NCBI GenBank assembly: GCA_910584125.1
Contig: CAJTXU010000017.1
Span: forward strand, 1 to 64,000
Direction of reading: 5' to 3'
DNA: 64,000 bases
From: an uncultured Muribaculaceae bacterium
GTDB lineage: Bacteria > Bacteroidota > Bacteroidia > Bacteroidales > Muribaculaceae
The notes under the pieces are model-generated. The model was not told the origin of the DNA. It saw only the letters and a list, made by a program, of their open reading frames with translations, and ran no database searches. The translations under genes and the position numbers were made by a program. Below, one piece after another: positions 53,591 through 61,539 of the stretch. The first letter of the stretch is position 1. Each line of letters starts with the position of its first letter.

Positions 53591-53661
53591 GTCTACGGCA
53601 TACGGTCAGACGCCGATCCACGGATAGCAAGAGCGCGAGCTTTGCCGGATGACTCTGAACA

Positions 53662-53709
53662 AGCATAAAAAATCTCCGCATCACATGTGATGCGGAGATT
53701 TTTTATGCT
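53662..53709. terminator. 48-base perfect palindrome, bidirectional terminator
   Basis: Bases 53662-53709 are a perfect palindrome centred between 53685 and 53686, with A-runs and T-runs (six each) flanking a TCTCCGCATCACA stem. Lies between convergent tpx and htpG. Confidence 0.85.
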
Positions 53710-53722
53710 ATTCAGTCGCGTA

Positions 53723-55774
53723 TCAGAGCAGCGAATAAGAACGGCGGATGAATTTCGTAAGGTCCTCGCCTGTGAGCAGACCGCTCTGCAGCAAGGCCAG
53801 ATCGATGACCTGCTTGAGCACCGGCTGGGTCGAGGCATAATCCTTGATGAACGTCTGTTCGGCTGCGCGCTTTTCATCGACAATCTTTTCCTTAGCGTCG
53901 ATCTGCGACTGCACGTCGGCCTTTTCGGCATCTTCCTTCTTGTCCTCCTTCTGCTTGCGGAGAGCCTCTATCTCTTTGTTGAGGGTTTCGATCTCGGCAC
54001 GCAAAGGCACCACATCACTCTCGAGAGCGCTCTTGCCCTCGCCGAGAATCTTCTTGACGGCAGGCTGCTCGGTGTTGACAACCAATGCATACATGCTCGG
54101 CATCTGGCCGTAGAAGTTCATGCCGGGCTGCATGGCGGCCATCTCCTTCATGCGTCGCATCATCTCGTTCTGCGTCACCGTGGCGGGGGCGTCGTCGGCC
54201 GGAAGCGCCGAGTATTCGACGATGAAGTTGGTGTCCTTCAGCTCGGGCAGCTGGCTGCGGAACATGCCCGTCAGTATGTCGGCCTCGAGCGGCGTGAGGT
54301 CGGAGCTCTTGGCGTCGGCCTTGGCGATCAGACGCTCGGGGGTATCGCTGTCTACGCGCACGAAACGCGTCTTCTCCAGCTTGCTCTCGAGCATATGGAT
54401 CAGATGCTGGTCGAGCTGGCCGTCGAGCAGCAGCACGTTATAGCCCTTCTCCTCGGCGCCGCGCACATACGAATACTGCGCCTTGCGGTCGGTGGCGTAG
54501 AGATAGATCACGTTGTCCTCGCGGTCGGTCTGCGCCGACTCGACGAGCTTGCGGTATTCGTCGAGCGTGTAGTAACTGTCGCTCACGTCGCGCAGCAGGA
54601 AGAACTTCTTAGACGACTCGTAGAACTTCTCGTCGGTCAGCATGCCGTATTTGATGAAGACCTCTATGTCGTTCCACTTCTGCTCGTAGGCCTTGCGGTC
54701 GTCCTTGAACATGCGGTCGAGCTTCTCGGCCACCTTCTTGGAGATGTAGCTCGAAATCTTCTTGACCTGCTGGTCGGCCTGCAGGTAGCTGCGGCTGACG
54801 TTCAGCGGGATGTCGGGCGAGTCGATCACGCCCTGCATCAGCATCATGAACTCGGGCACGACGCCCTCGACCTGGTCGGTGACGTAGACCTGGTTGCAGT
54901 AGAGCTGGATGCGGTTCTGGCGGATGTCGATGTTGTTGCGGATCTTCGGGAAGTAGAGGATGCCGGTCAGCGTGAAGGGATAGTCGACGTTGAGGTGTAT
55001 CCAGAACATCGGGTCTTCCTCGCCGGGACGGAGCTCGTGATAGAACTCGAGATAGTCCTTGTCGGAGAGGTCGGCGGGCTTGCGGGTCCAGAGAGGCTCG
55101 GTGGCGTTGACCAAGTTGTCCTTGTCGGAGTCGACATATTTGCCATCCTTCCACTCCTGGACCTTGCCGCTGATGACGGGCACGGGCAGGAACCGGCAGT
55201 ATTTCTTCAGCAGGGCGTCGATGCGCGTCTGCTCCAGGAACTCCTTGTTGTCGTCGTCGATGTGGAGGATGATGTCCGTTCCGCGGTCGGTCTTGTCGGC
55301 GGGCTGCATCTCGAATTCAGGGCTGCCGTCGCAGCTCCATTCCACGGCCTGGGCGCCCTCCTTATAGGAAAGCGAGCGGATCACGACCTTCTTCGAGACC
55401 ATGAAGGCCGAATAGAAGCCCAGACCGAAGTGGCCGATGATCGAGTTGGCCGTGTCCTTGTATTTCTCGAGGAACTCCTCGGCTCCCGAGAAGGCGATCT
55501 GGTTGATGTATTTCTCGATATCGTCGGCGTCCATGCCGATGCCTCGGTCGGAGACGGTGAGCGTGCCGGCCTCTTTGTCAACTTTGACACGGACGTCAAG
55601 CTCGCCGAGCTCGCCCTTGAACTCACCGAACGAAGCGAGGGTCTTCAGCTTCTGGGTGGCGTCGATGGCGTTCGACACAAGTTCGCGGAGAAAAATCTCG
55701 TGGTCGCTGTAGAGAAACTTTTTGATAACGGGGAAGATATTTTCGGTAGTAACCCCGATTTTACCTTTTGCCAT
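53723..55774 (-). CDS. htpG: Chaperone HtpG (Hsp90)
   Basis: A 683-residue Hsp90 family chaperone. Its N-terminal ATPase has the N-box ELVSNAIDATQKL, G1 DRGIGMDADDI, and G2 GHFGLGFYSAFMV; the middle domain has YCNQVYVTD. A Lys/Glu-rich coil near residue 590 precedes the dimerisation domain. HtpG helps fold and protect proteins under stress. The ATG at 55774 opens MAKGKIGVTTENIF, the family start; the frame continues upstream to 55837 without a better one. Promoter box at 55839-55846. Confidence 0.96.
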   Translation of the reverse strand: MAKGKIGVTTENIFPVIKKFLYSDHEIFLRELVSNAIDATQKLKTLASFGEFKGELGELDVRVKVDKEAGTLTVSDRGIGMDADDIEKYINQIAFSGAEEFLEKYKDTANSIIGHFGLGFYSAFMVSKKVVIRSLSYKEGAQAVEWSCDGSPEFEMQPADKTDRGTDIILHIDDDNKEFLEQTRIDALLKKYCRFLPVPVISGKVQEWKDGKYVDSDKDNLVNATEPLWTRKPADLSDKDYLEFYHELRPGEEDPMFWIHLNVDYPFTLTGILYFPKIRNNIDIRQNRIQLYCNQVYVTDQVEGVVPEFMMLMQGVIDSPDIPLNVSRSYLQADQQVKKISSYISKKVAEKLDRMFKDDRKAYEQKWNDIEVFIKYGMLTDEKFYESSKKFFLLRDVSDSYYTLDEYRKLVESAQTDREDNVIYLYATDRKAQYSYVRGAEEKGYNVLLLDGQLDQHLIHMLESKLEKTRFVRVDSDTPERLIAKADAKSSDLTPLEADILTGMFRSQLPELKDTNFIVEYSALPADDAPATVTQNEMMRRMKEMAAMQPGMNFYGQMPSMYALVVNTEQPAVKKILGEGKSALESDVVPLRAEIETLNKEIEALRKQKEDKKEDAEKADVQSQIDAKEKIVDEKRAAEQTFIKDYASTQPVLKQVIDLALLQSGLLTGEDLTKFIRRSYSLL

Positions 55775-55805
55775 ATTATATATGATTGATTGAATGCATT
55801 TGGGT

Positions 55806-55839
55806 GATTGGGCAGCTGGGCCGTTCGGCCGCCCCAATC
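55806..55839. other. Hairpin in htpG leader or hsdR 3' end
   Basis: GATTGGG at 55806-55812 pairs with CCCAATC at 55833-55839, with a second stem GGCCG/CGGCC inside (55819-55830). It overlaps the expected htpG start point. It could terminate hsdR transcripts or form a leader structure on htpG mRNA. Confidence 0.4.
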
Positions 55840-55846
55840 AAATATA
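55839..55846 (-). promoter_or_regulatory. -7 box (TATATTTG) for htpG
   Basis: TATATTTG on the minus strand, 64 bases upstream of the htpG ATG. A TTTG lies 16 bases further upstream at 55863-55866. Confidence 0.5.
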
Positions 55847-55888
55847 TAACAAATATCATGCCCAAATGCTCACCGCCATCGGCGCGGT

Positions 55889-58800
55889 TCACTGCGGGAG
55901 GGCCGACATGACGCTGCCCGTGACGAAGAGATAGACGGTCACGACCTCAGTCAGCCGACGGTCGAGTTCATCGACCGTCATGTAGACCGAGGCGTGCGCG
56001 CCGTTGCCGCTGTCGGAGTTCCGCCATTCGCGCAAATCCTCAAGATACCCCCTGATGCGGCGCAGCTTGGACTCGGACCGCGTGCGCAGTTCCCAGAGAC
56101 AGGGGAAGGCATGGATTGCGTCGGCCAGCGTGGCCTCGCTCCCCTCGCGTCCTGACACATCGGCACCGCGCATCAGCCAGTGCAGCTTCTTGAGATACAC
56201 CTCGAAGCGTATCAGCAGTGTGCCTAAATGCACATGCTTGTCAACGACGTTCACCGGCTCGCGCGCGAAGAGTTCGTCGAACGCCTTGCCGAAATCGATC
56301 GCCAAGCCGTCATAGCAGGGCTTCGACTCCATGGCTACCGCCCTGAAGAAGGCGTCCACGGCCTTGTCGGTGCCGGGCCAGTCTGGCACACCGCGCAGCT
56401 TCGACATCACCATCCGCGCCACGTTCTCTCGCTTCTGAGCCTCGGTGAGCACCCTGACTGCCGGGGTCTCCTGCGTCTCTGAGTTTTCTGAGTTTTCTGA
56501 GTTCTCCGGCGTCGCCGGGCTGTCCGAGAGCACTACGCCGTCGTTGAAATAGGCGTCGAGCATCCGCTCCCGGTCGCCGTGACACAGGATGAAGTGTCTC
56601 ACCGTATCCCCTGACCCCCTCGGCCTCGAACAGCGTACTGATCGCTCCGAATGCCTTGTTGATGTTCTCCAGGTTGGCCTCCAACTTGTCCGTGTAAACC
56701 GTCAGCGGCTGGTCGACGTATAGTTCGAGCGCGGCGTCGATGTTGCGCTTCATCCGCTCGGGCTGGCGGAAATACTTGATTATGCCGAACGGTTTCTCAG
56801 GTCCGAAGATGCGGTTGGTGCGCGAGAAGGCCTGGATTATGTCGATGTGCTGCATGACCTTGTCGACATATAGGGTGTTGACCCACTTGGAGTCGTAGCC
56901 GGTCAGCATCTGCGTCACGACTATGAGCAGGTTGATCTGACGCGACTTGTGGAGCCTCAGATAGGGAGGCTTATGGGCGAGGCGCTTGGCGACATCTTTT
57001 TTGTAACGGGCATAGGACGGCTGCCCGAAGTCGGTGTCGAACCGCCTGTTGTAATGGTCGAGCATCGCGATTATGGCGTCTTCCTTGTCGGTGGCGCCGT
57101 CGATGTTGTCGATATTGTCGTCGAACACCGCGGCGACGTTGAAGTCGGGATATAGCTCGTGGAAGAGGTTGTAGTATCTTATGGCCTCAGGGATGTTGCG
57201 CGTGGCGAGGATGGCGTGGAAGCGGCCGTTGTGGCTCGTGACGGGGAAGTCTTCCATGATGCGGCTCACCACGGCGAGGTGGTGCTCGTCGCTGTCGTAG
57301 ACCGAGCGGGCCTTGTCCTCGATCTTGAGCATGTCAGGTTCGGCGATGACGGCGTTGTAGCGCTCGCGCAGCCTGTCGTCGCCCTCGAGCTGCTCCTCTG
57401 TCTCGACGCAACACTCGCGCAGGGCCACTTCCCGGCGCAGGTCGGCGGGGTCGAATGTGTCGACGCGGTAGAGGTCGAAGCCGAGCACGTTGCCGTCGGG
57501 GATGCCGTTGGCCAGCGTGTATTTGTGCAGCATGTCGCCGAAGATGACGCCAGTGGTGATCTCGCCGTGGGCGTTCTCTTCGAACACCGGTGTGCCGGTG
57601 AAGCCGAACAGCAGCGCGCGCGGGAACGTGCGCCGGATGCCCATCAGCATCTCGCCGAACGTGCTGCGGTGACACTCGTCGATGATGTAGACCACTTTCT
57701 TGCGCCCGATGGCGTCGATCACCGACTGTGCGACGCCATTCGCGTTGTCGACGCGCGACGTCTTCTGCAGGGAGGTCACGATCAGGCACTTGTCGTGGTC
57801 GTCGCTCTCGAGCGCCGACACGAGGCTACGAGTGTCGTCCATGTCGAGCACATTGTCGTCGGCGTTCGCGAAGCCCCGGTATTCGTCGGCGCTCTGCGTG
57901 CTGAGCTCTATGCGGTCGAGCAGAAAAACGACCTTGTCGGCTTTGCCGGTGCGGGCTATGAGCTGCGCGGACTTGAACGAGGTCATCGTCTTGCCCGAGC
58001 CGGTGGTGTGCCACACGAAGCCCCCTTTGTGCGAGTGGTCGTCCCAGTCGGCGGCGGCCACGCGCTCTATGATGGCGTTGGCGGCGTAATACTGATAGGG
58101 ACGCAGCACCTTGAGCGTCTCGTCCTTGTCGTCGGCAATCGTGAACTGCCCCACCATGCGGTGGGCCATGGGGATCGAGAGCAGGTTGGCCGCGATGTAC
58201 TGCCAGTCGCGAGCCTCGACGTTGTTGGAGTCGGCCCAGTGGAACTGGAAGTCCTTGCTGAAATTCTCCTCGGCGCCGGGGTTGGCGAAGTAGAGGGTCT
58301 TCTCGGGAGTCATGGCCAGGAAGATCTGCACGAGCGAGAAGATGCCCCGGCTGAAGACGCCTTCGTGCGTATAGCGTTTTATCTGCGTGACGGCCTGCGA
58401 GATGTTGACTCCGCTGCGCTTGAGTTCGATGTGTATCAGCGGCATACCGAAGATGAGCAGCATCACGTCGCCGCGCCGGTCGCCGCGAAGGGGGTTGGTC
58501 GTGCGGAAGCGTGGCTGGCGCACTATCTGGTAGACGCTGCTGCCCGAGCGGACCTCGTTGGCGTCGAAGATCTTGAGATAGACGGTCTTGTCGTAATTGA
58601 TGAGGTCGGCGCGGTTGTCGCGCCTTATGCTCACGAGACCGTGCGAGATAAGGCGGTTGATATCGTATGGGGTACGGCACTCGTCGACCTGCCGGATCAC
58701 CTGGGCCATTTCGGTGTCGGTCAGCGGATGGTCGCCGAGTCTGTTTATGTCGCGGTTGTTGTTGTAGATGATGGCGGCCCAGTTGCGCACGAGGTCTTCC

Positions 58801-58901
58801 TCGGTGGGATTGACGAGAATCTGCGGTTCCCAGCCGTGGCGGGTGAGAAGGGCGGTCAGTTTCTTTTCAAATTCGGTTTCTTGAGTGATGGGAGCAATCA
58901 T
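55889..58901 (-). pseudogene. hsdR: Type I restriction endonuclease subunit R, frameshifted
   Basis: The first frame (58901 down to about 56619) encodes about 760 residues of HsdR: the endonuclease region with HIELKRSG (PD-ExK type), SF2 ATPase motifs TTGSGKTM and IIDECHRS, and motif VI region QAFSRTNRIF. A single extra G in a run of five (56615-56619, read as C on the plus strand) shifts the frame. The last about 240 residues (HFILCHGDRERMLDAYF to the C terminus) continue in a second frame ending at 55889. Skipping one base restores about 1003 residues, the normal HsdR length. Either a real frameshift, phase variation or a sequencing error; the reader should treat it as broken as given. Last gene of the hsd operon. 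Confidence 0.85.
56615..56619 (-). other. G5 tract at the hsdR frameshift
   Basis: Five consecutive G on the minus strand (C on plus). Removing one G joins the two hsdR frames so that AEG is followed by SGDTVRHFILCHGD. Confidence 0.7.
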
Positions 58902-58936
58902 GGCTTTTCCGATGATTAATGATTTATGATAAATGA

Positions 58937-60163
58937 TTAGGGGGCTGGGGCGGCAAACATCTTGTCGAGACATGCCTTCTTGATGTCGCGCAGCTTTGCC
59001 ACGCGCCTCCGCCTGGCATCGATCAGCGAGTCCAGATTCCGGAAATACTCCCCTATCGCCGCCTGCTCCGCAAGAGATTCAGGGAAAGAAACTGACAAAT
59101 CCGCAATGTCTTGATTGTATATATGGACGACACTCTTGCCTTGCGCTTTCTTCGCCAATTCCTTATGTGCGCTTCCATACGTTAATGACAAAGCCAAAAA
59201 GATTGAATCAACACCGTCCTTAGGTATTATGATATTCAAGCCTCCTCCCAAGATAATGCCTTTTGATAAAATCGCCGATGCTACTGCTATGTCTTCTGCA
59301 GTTTCTCCGGAAGAAGGCATAACAATCTCTTTTCCTCTACTCATCACAGAAGATGGAGTTATATGTGAAAATGTATCAACACTTTCAACATAAGTTGAAT
59401 ACTTTGTGTAAAGTCTTCCATATAGAAAGATTGGTGTTCCTGACTCTTGAAGGTCGTTTTTAGTGTAGCCTTGTCCCCGGGAAAAGGATGCGTAATCCCC
59501 AAGTCTCACTGTTTTCCAGTCCTCGGTAAAGCCGGCGAAACGGACTTCGGGCACGGACTCGCCGGGGCGCGGGAACATCTTCTGCAATGAGGCCTGTTTC
59601 ATCTTCTCCAATCGGCTCACCTCCCGCTGCGCCTCCGCTATCAGCTCATCAACCATCCGAAAATACTCCCCTATCGCCGACTGCTCGGATAAAGCAATTG
59701 GCTTCACTATTATAAGTTGGGATAAAATATTCGTGTTAATTGCAGGATAACTTGTACCGGTACAATTTAATAGAACCTGACTAACGAAAGAATCCCTTTG
59801 AATAGAAGAGAAAAGGAATCTCCCATTTATATAAGGTCTTATTTGAGCATAACCTGTTGAAAATACAAAGTTGCTTTCATCGAGTTCGTACAAGTAATTA
59901 TTCTTTTGATAGGGTCGAACTGTCTGATAGAAAACATCGCCCTTTTGAGCAACGCGCTGAGCTCTTGAAGGGGCTGTATATTTGTTTTCTACACGATACC
60001 GCACCATCTGAGTTCCGACAACCGACTCCAGATCAACATAATTAAAGGTAAGAGGAAGAGCACAATTGGGATTAAAAAGTCCACAAGTTGATAATGTGGC
60101 TTTCTTCCATTCTTCTTCAAAGCCTTTGAAGCGGATCTGCGGCGTGAGCGTGTTATTCTTCAT
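58937..60163 (-). CDS. hsdS: Type I restriction specificity subunit
   Basis: A 408-residue HsdS with two target recognition domains (about 10-165 and 215-365). Each is followed by a conserved spacer: EQSAIGEYFRMVDELIAEAQ plus RLEKMKQASLQKMFP, and EQAAIGEYFRNLDSLIDARR plus KLRDIKKACLDKMFA. HsdS determines which bipartite DNA sequence the complex methylates or cuts. It overlaps the upstream DUF1016 gene by 11 bases and precedes hsdR by 35 bases. TRD regions are more AT-rich than the rest, as usual for exchanged domains. Confidence 0.92.
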   Translation of the reverse strand: MKNNTLTPQIRFKGFEEEWKKATLSTCGLFNPNCALPLTFNYVDLESVVGTQMVRYRVENKYTAPSRAQRVAQKGDVFYQTVRPYQKNNYLYELDESNFVFSTGYAQIRPYINGRFLFSSIQRDSFVSQVLLNCTGTSYPAINTNILSQLIIVKPIALSEQSAIGEYFRMVDELIAEAQREVSRLEKMKQASLQKMFPRPGESVPEVRFAGFTEDWKTVRLGDYASFSRGQGYTKNDLQESGTPIFLYGRLYTKYSTYVESVDTFSHITPSSVMSRGKEIVMPSSGETAEDIAVASAILSKGIILGGGLNIIIPKDGVDSIFLALSLTYGSAHKELAKKAQGKSVVHIYNQDIADLSVSFPESLAEQAAIGEYFRNLDSLIDARRRRVAKLRDIKKACLDKMFAAPAP

Positions 60164-61238
60164 TTTCGGTCTGCTCTTTGAGGTAAAATATCTCTTTCTG
60201 ACGCTCTATCTCAGCACGCAACTGTTCGGCCGTCGGCATATATGTCATATATTTCGACGCAAACATATGGTCGTTGTCGTGCAGAACCGAGAAACGGGCT
60301 ATGTCTTCGTCGGTGTCCTCGCACAGGAGGATGCCGATGGTCGGATTGTCTCCTTCCGTCCGTTTGAGCTGGTCGTACATCCGCACATACATATCCATCT
60401 GTCCGACGTCCTGATGACGTATCTTTGATGTCTTCAGATCTATCAATACGTAACATTTCAGATATATGTTGTAGAACACGAGATCGATATAGTAATCCTC
60501 TTTCTCGGTATGGATGTGTTGCTGACGGGCCACAAACGCGAAACCTTTGCCAAGCTCAAGCAGGAACTTCTCGAGATTGTCTATTATTGACTGTTCCAAG
60601 TCGGTCTCTCTGAAGGAGGAATCGGCGGTAAAACCAAGAAACTCGCCGACGACAGGTTTTTTTATAAACTCTGTCGGGTCGGGCGACTGCAAGGGTGCCG
60701 TAAGCCGCAACATCTCTTTCTTCACAAGGTCTTTACGTTGGGAGGCAAGAAGACGGTGGTAATACTGCGAACTGATGTTGCGTTGCAGGGTGCGTACATT
60801 CCAGTTCTGCGAGGCCGCCTCGGCTTCATACCATTGCCGGGCATCATCATTAAGCTCTTGTGTAAGAACATAATAATGAGTCCATGAAAGCAGTTTTACA
60901 GAATTTCCAATCGCTGATTGGAAAATTGATGGATGAGTTTTGTAGAACTGGACAAAACTGTAAAGATAGCTTTTAGAGAACCCCTTGCCGTACGTTGCCG
61001 TCAGGCGCGTGGAAAGCTCCTTGATTACCGATGCGCCATATTGGGCACGGTCTTGTCCGTTGAGTTCTTCTTCGGCTATAATCTGCCCCAACTCCCAGTT
61101 GCGACGCACGAGGTTTTCGTTCACCTGCCGATATGCACGTACGCGGGCATCTTCAATAATAGTGGATGCCCGGTTATATAGTGGTTCTATGATCTCTTGG
61201 GCGATAACCGAAGTTTTATGACTAATAATCTTACTCAT
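60153..61238 (-). CDS. DUF1016/YhcG-type PDDEXK nuclease-domain protein
   Basis: A 361-residue protein. The N-terminal DUF1016 helical domain (about 20-180; NWELGQIIAEEE, LSWTHYYVL) is followed by a PDDEXK nuclease fold (about 225-340; DYYIDLVFYN and the DLK in YVLIDLKTSKI). YhcG-type proteins often sit within type I RM operons and may assist or guard them; function is uncertain. Its start overlaps the detached hsdM C-terminal frame by 8 bases, showing that the full hsdM frame is the ancestral arrangement. Confidence 0.9.
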   Translation of the reverse strand: MSKIISHKTSVIAQEIIEPLYNRASTIIEDARVRAYRQVNENLVRRNWELGQIIAEEELNGQDRAQYGASVIKELSTRLTATYGKGFSKSYLYSFVQFYKTHPSIFQSAIGNSVKLLSWTHYYVLTQELNDDARQWYEAEAASQNWNVRTLQRNISSQYYHRLLASQRKDLVKKEMLRLTAPLQSPDPTEFIKKPVVGEFLGFTADSSFRETDLEQSIIDNLEKFLLELGKGFAFVARQQHIHTEKEDYYIDLVFYNIYLKCYVLIDLKTSKIRHQDVGQMDMYVRMYDQLKRTEGDNPTIGILLCEDTDEDIARFSVLHDNDHMFASKYMTYMPTAEQLRAEIERQKEIFYLKEQTENEE

Positions 61239-61539
61239 GGCGCAACAGTTTTTGGAATTCGCGGAGGCCGTCCATGTCGCCGGCCGGTCCGGTGAGGTTG
61301 TCGATGAGCGACGCGAGCGCCCCTTCGGCGTCGGAGATTTTGCGGTCGATGTCCACAAGCGTCTCGGCGTATTTGTCGGCGAGTCTCCGCACTTCCGCCT
61401 CGAGGCCGGAGATGACCTCGTCGCACATGGAGTCGATGGCTGACGCTATCGGCTCGATCCATTTCTGCGTCAGCAGATGCACGATCTGCTTCATGTCGAG
61501 GGCCTCGATTGTGGCCTTGGTGTCGGCGAGCAGACCGGC
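61231..61539 (-). pseudogene. hsdM: Detached C-terminal part of HsdM
   Basis: Continuation of the hsdM frame past the in-frame TAG at 61540-61542. It encodes about 102 residues (AGLLADTKATIEALD onwards, ending FQKLLRHE) with helical, Leu-rich sequence typical of the HsdM C-terminus that contacts HsdS. The first internal ATG is at 61494, but no separate gene is likely. Confidence 0.75.
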
